NCBI RefSeq assembly: GCF_900113255.1 | Contig: NZ_FOOR01000001.1 | Location: 62,001-126,000, forward strand | Direction of reading: 5' to 3' | Source: Novosphingobium sp. CF614 | GTDB lineage: Bacteria > Pseudomonadota > Alphaproteobacteria > Sphingomonadales > Sphingomonadaceae | Length of the DNA: 64,000 nt | In this document: piece by piece, positions 1 to 7,835 of the stretch | Position numbering within the stretch: position 1 is the first letter of the stretch | Layout of the letters: the number at the start of each line of letters is the position of its first letter | Notes under the pieces: model-generated | Told to the model about the DNA's origin: nothing | Database searches by the model: none | Seen by the model: the letters and a program-made list of their open reading frames with translations, nothing else | Program-made: the position numbers and the translations under genes

Positions 1-1
1 C

Positions 2-748
2 GAGCATGCCGATGCGAGCCTGAGCAATTACCTGCCCAACCTTTCGCCGCTGCTGGCCGATGGCCACCAGAGCCTTTCCGGCAAGGGCTGGGACGTGGGC
101 TGGTCCGTCGGCGCGCAGTACCACACCGGCCCGCTGTCGCTGGGCCTGGCCTACAAGTCCAGCATCAAGCACACGCTCAAGGGCACGGTGACGACCGAGG
201 GGCTGCTCGGCCCGCTGGCCGCGCAGAACGGCACCATCGCCACCACGGCCAGCTTCTCCACTCCGTGGCAGGCGGTCGGCAGCCTGCGCTACCGGGCCAC
301 CGACAAGCTGACGCTTAACGCCCAGGTCGTGCGTTACGGCTGGAGCGAGTTCGACACCATCGACCTCGGCGATCCGCTGAACGTCTCGATCCCGGAACAC
401 TACCAGGACAGCTGGAGCTACGCGGTCGGCGCGGACTATGCCGTCAGCCCCAAGTGGACCGTGCGCGCCGGCGTGCAGTTCGGCGAAACCCCGACCCAGG
501 ACGGCCAGCGCGACGCGCGCGTGCCCGATTCGGATCGCTGGAATTTCTCGGCCGGCACCAGCTACGCCGTGACCGACAAGTTCACCATCGACGCGGCGGC
601 GTCCTACATCGCATTCAAGGACGCCTCGATCGACCGGACCACCGCGGCCTATCCGGGCACCGCGGTGCAAACGCCGATCCTGGTCGATGGCACGCTCACG
701 GACGCCTCCGCCCTCGTGCTTTCCCTCGGCGCGCGGGTGGCGTTCTGA
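2..748 (+). CDS. FadL/OmpP1-type outer membrane transporter (C-terminal part)
   Basis: Only the C-terminal ~248 residues are present; the frame is open to the left edge, so the gene starts outside the window. The visible part alternates polar and hydrophobic residues as in beta-strands, contains family-like stretches such as GLAYKSSIKHTLKG and ends in phenylalanine (ARVAF), the usual last residue of outer membrane barrels. FadL proteins take long-chain fatty acids or other hydrophobic compounds across the outer membrane. The stop codon overlaps the next start (TGATG at 746-750), and that gene encodes an acyl-CoA ligase, so the pair fits uptake followed by activation of a fatty acid. Substrate is not readable from sequence. 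Confidence 0.85.
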   Translation, partial: EHADASLSNYLPNLSPLLADGHQSLSGKGWDVGWSVGAQYHTGPLSLGLAYKSSIKHTLKGTVTTEGLLGPLAAQNGTIATTASFSTPWQAVGSLRYRATDKLTLNAQVVRYGWSEFDTIDLGDPLNVSIPEHYQDSWSYAVGADYAVSPKWTVRAGVQFGETPTQDGQRDARVPDSDRWNFSAGTSYAVTDKFTIDAAASYIAFKDASIDRTTAAYPGTAVQTPILVDGTLTDASALVLSLGARVAF

Positions 749-2442
749 TGAGCGGCGCGGCGACGATCGGCGGACCTCCGGCACATCCCTCCTCCCCCCA
801 GCCGGAAGAGATGCCGCCGATCGCGCCGCGTTTGCTCACCGACCTGCTCGACCACGCCGTGCGATTCCACGGCGCGTGGCCGGCGATCGACTTCATGGGC
901 CGGCGCTGGACTTACGCCGAGATCGGCGATCTCGCGCGCAAGGCGGCGCGGGGATTGCAGGATCTGGGCGTATCCAAGGGCACGCGCGTCGGGCTGTGCC
1001 TGCCGAACACGCCCTACTACGTGATCTGCTACTTCGCGATCCTGCGGATCGGCGGCGTGGTGGTGAACTTCAACCCGCTCTATACCGAGCGCGAGATGAC
1101 GCAGCTGGTCGAGGATTCGGGGGCCGAACTGATGATCGCCTCGGACCTGGCGCTCTCGCTGCCGAAGATCACGCCGCTGGTGGGCACCGGGCCGCTCAGG
1201 CGGTTAGTCGTCTGCCCCTTCGCGGATGTGCTGCCCGCCTTCAAGCGCCGCGCGTTCCGGTTCTTCAAGCGGCGGGAGATCGCCCACGAACCGCATGACC
1301 TGCGCTTCGTGCGCTTCGCCGACCTGATCGCGCGCGACGCCGATCCCGACCCGGTCGAACGCAGCCCGCAGGACCTGGCCGTGCTGCAATATACCGGCGG
1401 CACCACCGGCGTGCCCAAGGGCGCGATGCTCAGCCACGCGAACCTGGCCGCGAACTCGGCGCAGATGATCGCCCATGTCGGCCACATGCCCGACCAGCAG
1501 GAGCGCACGCTGGGCGTGTTGCCGCTGTTCCATGTCTTCGCGCTTACCACGGTGCTCAACTATTCGGTCGATACCGCGGCCGAGATGATCCTGCTTCCCC
1601 GCTTCGACATGAAGTCCTTCCTCGCCACCGCGAAGCGCACCAGGCCCACCCAGTTCTTCGGCGTGCCGACGCTCTACACCGCGCTCAACGGCCAGAGCCT
1701 GCACGGCGCGTTCGACCAGGTGCGCGTATGCATCTCGGGCGGCGCGCCGCTGCCGCTGGAAGTGCGCAAGACCTTCGAGGCCAGGACCGGTGTGCGCGTG
1801 GTCGAAGGCTACGGCCTGTCGGAAGCCAGCCCGATCATCGCCTGCAACCCGCTGGAAGGCCTGGTCAAGGACAACTCATGCGGCCCCGCCTTCCCCGGCA
1901 CCGCGCTGGAAATCCGCGATCCCGACCAGCCGAACCGCCTGTGCGCGCCCGGCGAGAAGGGCGAAGTCTGCGCGCGCGGGCCGCAAGTCATGGCCGGCTA
2001 CTGGAACCGTCCCGAGGAATCGGAACGGACCTTCATCTACGGGGCACTGCGGACGGGGGACATTGGCTATCTCGACGAGGACGGCTATCTGTTCCTGGTC
2101 GACAGGATCAAGGACATGATCCTGTGCGGGGGCTACAACGTCTATCCCAGGATCATCGAGGAAGCGATCTACGAGCATCCGATGGTGGCCGAGGCGGCGG
2201 TGATCGGCGTGCCCGACGAATACCGGGGCCAATCCCCCAAGGCATTCGTGGCGCTTCACGAGGGGGATATTCTGGATGAAGAGACCTTGCTGACATTCCT
2301 GCGCGAGCGGCTGAACAAGATCGAGATGCCCAGCGCGATCGAATTTCGCGCCAGCTTGCCCAAGACCATGGTCGGCAAGCTCTCCAAGAAGGAACTGGTC
2401 GCAGAGGAAGCCGCGCGCCGGGCGGCGGGGCAGACGGCGTGA
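748..2442 (+). CDS. Long-chain acyl-CoA synthetase (AMP-forming)
   Basis: A 564-residue ANL-superfamily ligase that activates a fatty acid as acyl-AMP and then acyl-CoA. The phosphate-binding motif YTGGTTGVPKGA lies near residue 215, followed by the adenylation motif GYGLSEASP near 355 and GYLDEDGYLFLVDRIKDMI in the hinge and C-terminal region. The open frame extends upstream to 454, but ATG 748 is chosen because it overlaps the fadL stop by one base and gives the normal family length; the upstream part lies inside fadL. The downstream MerR gene begins at an overlapping GTGA, so translation is probably coupled. Chain-length preference is unknown. Confidence 0.92.
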   Translation: MSGAATIGGPPAHPSSPQPEEMPPIAPRLLTDLLDHAVRFHGAWPAIDFMGRRWTYAEIGDLARKAARGLQDLGVSKGTRVGLCLPNTPYYVICYFAILRIGGVVVNFNPLYTEREMTQLVEDSGAELMIASDLALSLPKITPLVGTGPLRRLVVCPFADVLPAFKRRAFRFFKRREIAHEPHDLRFVRFADLIARDADPDPVERSPQDLAVLQYTGGTTGVPKGAMLSHANLAANSAQMIAHVGHMPDQQERTLGVLPLFHVFALTTVLNYSVDTAAEMILLPRFDMKSFLATAKRTRPTQFFGVPTLYTALNGQSLHGAFDQVRVCISGGAPLPLEVRKTFEARTGVRVVEGYGLSEASPIIACNPLEGLVKDNSCGPAFPGTALEIRDPDQPNRLCAPGEKGEVCARGPQVMAGYWNRPEESERTFIYGALRTGDIGYLDEDGYLFLVDRIKDMILCGGYNVYPRIIEEAIYEHPMVAEAAVIGVPDEYRGQSPKAFVALHEGDILDEETLLTFLRERLNKIEMPSAIEFRASLPKTMVGKLSKKELVAEEAARRAAGQTA

Positions 2443-2891
2443 ACCACGGCGGCGTGAACCGCGGCGGCGGCGGATCTCGGGATCGTCTCGAAATGCTGGG
2501 AATCCAGGAAGCGGCCGGCCTGCTGGGCGTTACCATGCGCACCTTGCGCTTCTACGAGGACAAAGGCCTCATCGCCCCGCAGCGGGTTGGCACCACGCGC
2601 ATCTATTCCAAGCGCGAGATCGGGCGCATGCAGCTGATCCTGCGCGGCAAGCGGCTCGGCTTTTCGATCCGCGAGATCAAGGAATTCCTGGATCTCTACG
2701 ATGTCGACCGCCAGCATGTCGAACAAGTGCGCCAACTCCTGGTCAAGGTTGGCGAGCGCGTGGGCGAACTGCGCAAGCAGAAGCGGGCAATCGAGCAGAC
2801 GCTTGAAGAACTGCTTTCGATCGAACAACAGGCGCACAGTTGGATACGGGCGGCGCGGGCGGTCGAAAGCAAGGACGATGGCGATGAATGA
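2439..2891 (+). CDS. MerR-family transcriptional regulator
   Basis: A 150-residue regulator with an N-terminal MerR helix-turn-helix (MLGIQEAAGLLGVTMRTLRFYEDKG, about residues 19-40) and a long dimerisation helix (about residues 85-130). No metal-binding cysteines are present, so a metal sensor is unlikely. GTG 2439 overlaps the ligase stop (GTGA); GTG 2454 or ATG 2493 are alternative starts, the last sitting directly before the HTH. Position between an acyl-CoA ligase and an acyl-CoA thioesterase suggests it controls this fatty-acid operon, as LiuR-type MerR proteins control acyl-CoA degradation genes elsewhere. The ligand, perhaps an acyl-CoA, is inference. Confidence 0.85.
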   Translation: MNHGGVNRGGGGSRDRLEMLGIQEAAGLLGVTMRTLRFYEDKGLIAPQRVGTTRIYSKREIGRMQLILRGKRLGFSIREIKEFLDLYDVDRQHVEQVRQLLVKVGERVGELRKQKRAIEQTLEELLSIEQQAHSWIRAARAVESKDDGDE

Positions 2892-3750
2892 TGCACGCGG
2901 GGCAGCGGTCGGGGAACTGCTGGAACTGCTCACGATAGAGGAACTCGATACCGATCTCTATCGCGGCGCTCCCGTCGCCGAAGGGCCCAGCCGGGTGTTC
3001 GGCGGCCAGGTCGTGGCGCAGGCGCTTGCCGCCGCCGCGCGCTCGATCGCGACGAACCAGCAGGCCCATTCGCTGCATGCCTATTTCCTGCGCGCGGGCG
3101 ATACCACGCGGCCGATCATCTACCGCGTGCTGCGCGATTTCGATGGCGGCAGCTTCGCCAACCGGCGGGTGGTGGCGATGCAGGGCGGCAAGCCGATCCT
3201 GAATCTTGCCGCCTCGTTCCATCGGCCCGAGCAGGGCTTCGCCCATACCGCCGCAATGCCCGATCTGCCGCCGCCAGAGGCCTGCTTCGATCTCGCCAGT
3301 GCGTCGGCCGGTTCCGGCCCGTCGGTGCCGCGGGCCATTCTCGACCGCCTCGTCGCCTTCGATCTGCGCGCCGGCCCGCCCTCGCCCCTGGGCACCGCCG
3401 GTTCCGGCATGCCCAGCCAGTTCCTGTGGTTTCGCCTGGCCAAACCGCTGGACCTGGACCTGACGATGCAGCGCGTGGTGCTTGCCTATGCCAGCGACTT
3501 CGCATTGGTCACCACCGCCGTGCTGCCGCATCCCTACGACTTCTTTTCCCCGCAGCTGCAAGTGGCGAGCCTTGACCACGCAGTGTGGTTCCACGCGACC
3601 CCCTCGGTCGACGACTGGCTGCTCTACGTCATGGAAAGTCCATGGTCGGGCCACGCGCGTGGATTTTCCCGCGGCGCGATCTTCGATCGTTCGGGCACGC
3701 TCGTCGCCAGCGTCGCCCAGGAAGGCCTGTGCCGCATCCGGGATATCTGA
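2884..3750 (+). CDS. tesB: Acyl-CoA thioesterase II
   Basis: A 288-residue double hot-dog thioesterase, matching the usual TesB length of about 286. The N-terminal half carries the characteristic RVFGGQVVAQAL and HSLHAYFLRAGD stretches; the C-terminal half has SLDHAVWFH and ends with ASVAQEGLCRIR, typical of TesB. It hydrolyses acyl-CoA to free acid and CoA in the cytoplasm. ATG 2884 is preferred over the longer open frame from 2701 because AAGGA at 2871-2875 is 8 nt upstream and because residues before it have no family character. The start overlaps the end of the merR gene by 8 bp, so it is likely the last gene of the fadL-ligase-merR operon. Confidence 0.9.
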   Translation: MNDARGAAVGELLELLTIEELDTDLYRGAPVAEGPSRVFGGQVVAQALAAAARSIATNQQAHSLHAYFLRAGDTTRPIIYRVLRDFDGGSFANRRVVAMQGGKPILNLAASFHRPEQGFAHTAAMPDLPPPEACFDLASASAGSGPSVPRAILDRLVAFDLRAGPPSPLGTAGSGMPSQFLWFRLAKPLDLDLTMQRVVLAYASDFALVTTAVLPHPYDFFSPQLQVASLDHAVWFHATPSVDDWLLYVMESPWSGHARGFSRGAIFDRSGTLVASVAQEGLCRIRDI

Positions 3751-3766
3751 TACTCCCGGCCGCGCG

Positions 3767-4936
3767 TCATACCGGAAGGCCCACGTAATTTTCGGCGATG
3801 CTGGTCTGCGCCGCGCGGCTGCCGGCGATGTAGTCTAGTTCAGCCACCTGCATCGCGCGTTCGAAAGCACCGTCCTCGGGAAAGCGGTGCATCAACCGTG
3901 TCAGCGACCAACTGAACCGCTCTGACTTCCACACCCGGGCGAGTGCCTTGTCGGAATAGCCGGAGATCCCGTCGGGGTCTTTCGCCTTGAAGAACCGGAC
4001 CAATGCCTCCGCCGCATAGTGCACGTCGCTGGCGGCAAGGTTGAGCCCCTTGGCGCCGGTCGGAGGCACGATATGCGCGCTGTCGCCGCAGAGCATCAGG
4101 CTGCCGTGCCGCATCGGCGCGAAGACGTAGGAACGCAGCGGCGCGATCGACTTCTCGATCGCAGGGCCGCGCGTGATATGCGCCGCCGCTTCGGGGCCGA
4201 GGCGGATCGCCAGTTCGTCCCAGATGCGATCGTCGGGCCAATCCTCGATGCGCTCGGCCAGCGGAACGTCCACGTAGTAGCGGCTGCGCGCATGCGAGCG
4301 CATCGAGGCCAGGGCGAAACCCCGTTCGTGGTTGGCATAGATCAGTTCGTGGTTGCACGGCGGCACATCGGCCAGGATACCCAGCCAGCCGAACGGATAG
4401 ACCCGCTCATACTCCCGGCCGGCGCTCGCCGGGATCGCCTTGCGCGAGGGACCATGAAAACCGTCGCAGCCGACGATCAGGCGCGCGTCCAGGCGGCACG
4501 CGGCGCCATCCTTGCGAAAGGTGACGAACGGCGCGTCGCTCTCGATGTCATGCAGGGCGACGTCGGCGGCTTCGTGGATCACTTCCAGCCCGCGCCCGGC
4601 GGTCGCTTCCATGAGGTCGCGGGTCAACTCGGTCTGGCCGTAGACCATGACCTGCTTGCCGGTCAGCCCGGCAATGTCGATGCGGATGAGCCGCTTGCCG
4701 TCGGCAAGATGGAAGCCGTCGTGCGCCAGCCCCTCGGCCTTCATGCGCGCGTCGAGGCCGAGGCGTTCCATCAGGCCGACCGTTACCTGTTCCAGCACGC
4801 CGGCGCGGATGCGCGACAGGACATAGGGCCCGGTCTGGCGTTCCAGGACGACGCACTCGATCCCTTCCGCCCGCAGCAAGTGGCCCAGCAGCAACCCGGC
4901 CGGGCCCGCGCCGATAATCGCGACTTGTGTTTGCAT
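3767..4936 (-). CDS. pobA: 4-hydroxybenzoate 3-monooxygenase
   Basis: A 389-residue flavoprotein hydroxylase converting 4-hydroxybenzoate to protocatechuate with NADPH and O2. The FAD-binding motif IIGAGPAGLLLGHLL is at the N-terminus, GCDGFHGPSR is the DG motif and LCGDSAHIVPPTGAKG the GD motif. Tyrosines expected in the active site appear in REYERVYPFGW and in the C-terminal ENYVGLP. ATG 4936 is chosen over a longer frame because a strong Shine-Dalgarno (GGGGAGAG, 4941-4948 on the minus strand) precedes it and the dinucleotide-binding fold then begins at residue 5. Transcribed divergently from an AraC-type regulator. No protocatechuate ring-cleavage genes are nearby. Confidence 0.95.
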   Translation of the reverse strand: MQTQVAIIGAGPAGLLLGHLLRAEGIECVVLERQTGPYVLSRIRAGVLEQVTVGLMERLGLDARMKAEGLAHDGFHLADGKRLIRIDIAGLTGKQVMVYGQTELTRDLMEATAGRGLEVIHEAADVALHDIESDAPFVTFRKDGAACRLDARLIVGCDGFHGPSRKAIPASAGREYERVYPFGWLGILADVPPCNHELIYANHERGFALASMRSHARSRYYVDVPLAERIEDWPDDRIWDELAIRLGPEAAAHITRGPAIEKSIAPLRSYVFAPMRHGSLMLCGDSAHIVPPTGAKGLNLAASDVHYAAEALVRFFKAKDPDGISGYSDKALARVWKSERFSWSLTRLMHRFPEDGAFERAMQVAELDYIAGSRAAQTSIAENYVGLPV

Positions 4937-4948
4937 CTGCGCTCTCCC

Positions 4949-4970
4949 CGCGCCGCGCCCTCGCGGCGCG
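4949..4970 (-). promoter_or_regulatory. Hairpin abutting the pobA ribosome-binding site
   Basis: Perfect 9-bp inverted repeat (CGCGCCGCG / CGCGGCGCG) with a 4-nt loop, directly next to the Shine-Dalgarno of pobA. If transcribed it would place a very stable stem at the 5' edge of the ribosome-binding site. It could modulate translation or be a chance feature of GC-rich DNA. Confidence 0.35.
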
Positions 4971-5055
4971 TCCACCGGGTAGCAGATTGACAAATGCGGG
5001 CTCCGGCCGGAAGGGACGGCAGGACCATATTGCAGGTACTTTCAGGACACACATC

Positions 5056-5922
5056 GTGCCGTCCAGCCCGATTCCAAGCTTTGTCCTCTATGGCGAGGAT
5101 TTGACGGAAACTTCCGCGGAATTCGCGCATATCGAAACGATCGCGGCGCGCAGTGCCTTGCACGACTGGGAGATCACGCCGCATCGCCATGCCCGCAGCG
5201 TGCAGGTTCTGCTGGTATCAAGCGGACAAGTGGAATTCCGCTGCGATGAACTGGCGCGCCGGCTCGATGCGCCGTGCAGCATCGTCGTTCCGATAGGCAG
5301 CGTCCACGGCTTCCGCTTCACGCCCGAAACTTCGGGCCATGTTCTCACGCTCTCGGCCGGGTTCGCGGCACGCGGCGGCGATCCTGCCGACCCCATGCTG
5401 CGGATGCTGGCGCATGGCTCCAGCGGATCGATCCCGCCCGGGATCGAAGGACGCGTGGCCTGGCTCTGCGCCGAGATGCTGGCGGTCCAGTCCGACTGGC
5501 GCGCACCGCCGCCGCTGTTCCTCGCGCTGGCGGAAGCGCTCGTCAGGTCGCTCCAGGCCGAGCCGCGCGAGGGCGAAGCCCCGCCGCTCGACAGCCGCCA
5601 GCTCTCGGGCTTTCGCCACCTCGTCGAACTGCACATGCGCGAACACCGCCCGGTAAGCTGGTATGCGCAAAGGATCGGGACCACCAGCAAGACCCTGACC
5701 CGGATCTGCCGCCGCCGGCTGGATTGCACGCCCGCGCAAGTGATCCATGCCAGGCTGGTGCTGGAAGCCCGGCGGCTGCTGCATTTTACCAACGCCAGCA
5801 TCGTGCAGGTGGCCGACGAGCTGGGGTTTTCCGATCCTTCCTACTTTTCGCGCTTCTACCTGCGAATGACCGGGCACCGGCCGCGCCAGGACAAGGACAA
5901 TCGCGCCGGTACACGGAAATAG
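5056..5922 (+). CDS. pobR: AraC-family regulator, probable PobR
   Basis: A 288-residue AraC/XylS regulator: an N-terminal cupin-like effector domain (EITPHRHARSVQVLLVSSGQVEF, about residues 35-60) and a C-terminal pair of helix-turn-helix motifs (IGTTSKTLTRICRR and VADELGFSDPSYFSRFY). GTG 5056 gives a normal length and removes an N-terminal extension that would overlap pobA on the other strand. PobR activators of this type respond to 4-hydroxybenzoate and are normally divergent from pobA, as here. Function is inferred from that arrangement. The protein ends shortly after the second HTH. Confidence 0.85.
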   Translation: MPSSPIPSFVLYGEDLTETSAEFAHIETIAARSALHDWEITPHRHARSVQVLLVSSGQVEFRCDELARRLDAPCSIVVPIGSVHGFRFTPETSGHVLTLSAGFAARGGDPADPMLRMLAHGSSGSIPPGIEGRVAWLCAEMLAVQSDWRAPPPLFLALAEALVRSLQAEPREGEAPPLDSRQLSGFRHLVELHMREHRPVSWYAQRIGTTSKTLTRICRRRLDCTPAQVIHARLVLEARRLLHFTNASIVQVADELGFSDPSYFSRFYLRMTGHRPRQDKDNRAGTRK

Positions 5923-6036
5923 GATCGCACCTTCCACGGGAGGCGCCCGCGACCCAGACTTCGGGCCAGTTTCCGGTTGTCACCAAACGCCGCGCATGGC
6001 CTATATGCCGCGATGCAAAACTTGCGGAGAAAGGCC

Positions 6037-7776
6037 ATGCGCCGCCTGTTCCTGACCCTCGGCGCGGCGGCGCTTGCGGTTGCCGCCACACCCGACGCGG
6101 CGCCGAACGCAGCCTGGGCTTCGCCGTCCGCCGGGACCGAGACGACCAGCGCCGTCCGCCAGTCCGGCCAGGCCCGTCATGCCATGGTCGCCGCGGCCAA
6201 TCCGCTGGCGACAAGCGTGGGTGTCGAAGTGCTCAGGGCGGGCGGTTCGGCGGTTGACGCGGCAGTGGCGATCCAGGCGGTGCTGGGCCTGGTCGAGCCG
6301 CAGAGCTCCGGCCTGGGGGGCGGGGCCTTCATGGTCTATTACGACGCGAAGACCCGCAAGGTCACTGCCTACGACGGGCGTGAAAAGGCCCCGATGGGTG
6401 CGACGGAGCGTCTCTTCATCGATGATGAGGGAAAGCCTCTGCCGTTTTTCGACGCCGTGCTGGGCGGTGTCTCCACCGGCGTGCCGGGCGCCGTCGCCAT
6501 GCTCGACATGGCGCACCGCGATCACGGCCACCTGCCCTGGGCGAACCTGTTCGAACCCGCCCGGAAACTTGCCGAGGAAGGCTTCATCGTCAGCCCCCGG
6601 CTTGCCGGGATGATCGCGCTCAAGCAGGTGCCGCAGCCTTCGGCCCCCGATGCCAAGCGCTATTTCACCAAGCCCGACGGCACGCCCTACGGCGCCGGCG
6701 ACCGGCTCAGGAATCCCGCCTACGCGCGCACGCTGCAGCGCATCGCAAGATATGGCGCCTCGGGCCTGCTGACCGGGCCGGTGGCCCAGGACATCGTCGA
6801 CCGCGTGCGGGAAGGGCCGCGCCCCGGCACGCTGACGCTGGCCGATCTCGCCGCCTACCGGCCCACGTCGGGACCGGCGCTGTGCAGGCCTTATCGCATT
6901 TATATCGTGTGCACGCCCCAGGCGCCCTCGGGTGGCCCCGGCCTGCAGATCGCGCTCGGCATTCTCGGCCGGACCGACATCGCCAGGCGGGATGCCGGCG
7001 ACGAGAAAGCCTGGTTCGAATTCGCCCAGGCCAGCCGCCTTGCCTATGCCGACCGGGACCGCTACGTCGGCGACCCGGCCTTCGTGGACGTGCCGATCGA
7101 GGGTCTGCTCGCGCCCGAATACTTGCGCAGGCGCGCGGACCTGATCGGCGACAAGGCCGGCCCGGTGACTTTCGGCCTGCCCCGGGGCGCACCGCGATCC
7201 GGACCGGATGCCACGGCGGAGCCGGGCGGCACCAGCCACATGGTCATCGTCGATGCCCAGGGAAATGTCGTGTCGATGACGACGACGGTCGAAAGCATCT
7301 TCGGCTCGGGCCGCATGGTGGACGGGTTCTTCCTCAACAACCAGCTGACCGACTTCTCCTTCTCGCCCACCGACCGTGACGGCACCCCGGCCGCGAACGC
7401 GCCCGCCCCCGGCAAGCGCCCGCGATCGAGCATGGCGCCCGCGATCGTGCTGACCCCGGAAGGGCGCTTCGTCGCGGCGGCGGGCTCCCCGGGCGGCAGT
7501 TCGATCCAGGCCTATAACCTCAAGGCACTGGTCGCGGTGCTCGACTGGGAAATGAGCCCGCAGGAGGCCGCCGCCCTGCCCAACCTGGTCGCCAAGGGCG
7601 ACCAGTTCACCGCCGACCCCTTTCCGGAGGCGATCATGCGGGGGCTGGCGGCGCGCGGCATGTCGCTCTTGACCGCGCGCGGGGAGGCATCGGGCATCCA
7701 GGCCATCGTCGCCCGGAACGGCCGCTACGAGGGCGGCGCCGACCCCCGCAGGGAGGGCCGGGCACGCGGTTTCTGA
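6037..7776 (+). CDS. ggt: Gamma-glutamyltransferase
   Basis: A 579-residue N-terminal nucleophile hydrolase that cleaves or transfers the gamma-glutamyl group of glutathione in the periplasm. A signal peptide (MRRLFLTLGAAALAVAA) is present. The precursor self-cleaves before the catalytic threonine in GGTSHMVIVD (Thr about residue 399), giving large and small subunits; the downstream GSGRMVDGFFLNNQLTDF and AAGSPGGSSI stretches belong to the small subunit. ATG 6037 is chosen because GGAGA at 6026-6030 gives good spacing and the signal peptide starts there; the frame remains open to 5977. A weak promoter candidate (TTGTCA 5977-5982, CTATAT 6001-6006) lies just upstream. Confidence 0.92.
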   Translation: MRRLFLTLGAAALAVAATPDAAPNAAWASPSAGTETTSAVRQSGQARHAMVAAANPLATSVGVEVLRAGGSAVDAAVAIQAVLGLVEPQSSGLGGGAFMVYYDAKTRKVTAYDGREKAPMGATERLFIDDEGKPLPFFDAVLGGVSTGVPGAVAMLDMAHRDHGHLPWANLFEPARKLAEEGFIVSPRLAGMIALKQVPQPSAPDAKRYFTKPDGTPYGAGDRLRNPAYARTLQRIARYGASGLLTGPVAQDIVDRVREGPRPGTLTLADLAAYRPTSGPALCRPYRIYIVCTPQAPSGGPGLQIALGILGRTDIARRDAGDEKAWFEFAQASRLAYADRDRYVGDPAFVDVPIEGLLAPEYLRRRADLIGDKAGPVTFGLPRGAPRSGPDATAEPGGTSHMVIVDAQGNVVSMTTTVESIFGSGRMVDGFFLNNQLTDFSFSPTDRDGTPAANAPAPGKRPRSSMAPAIVLTPEGRFVAAAGSPGGSSIQAYNLKALVAVLDWEMSPQEAAALPNLVAKGDQFTADPFPEAIMRGLAARGMSLLTARGEASGIQAIVARNGRYEGGADPRREGRARGF

Positions 7777-7798
7777 ACCAGTATCGGGTTTCGTCCTC

Positions 7799-7828
7799 CG
7801 GAACCCAGAACGTTACCGCCGGGTTCCG
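7799..7828. terminator. Hairpin between convergent ggt and siderophore receptor genes
   Basis: Inverted repeat CGGAACCC (7799-7806) and GGGTTCCG (7821-7828) with a 14-nt loop in the 59-bp gap between two convergent genes. The location suits a bidirectional terminator, but no T-run follows the stem on either strand. Confidence 0.35.
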
Positions 7829-7835
7829 AAACAAG

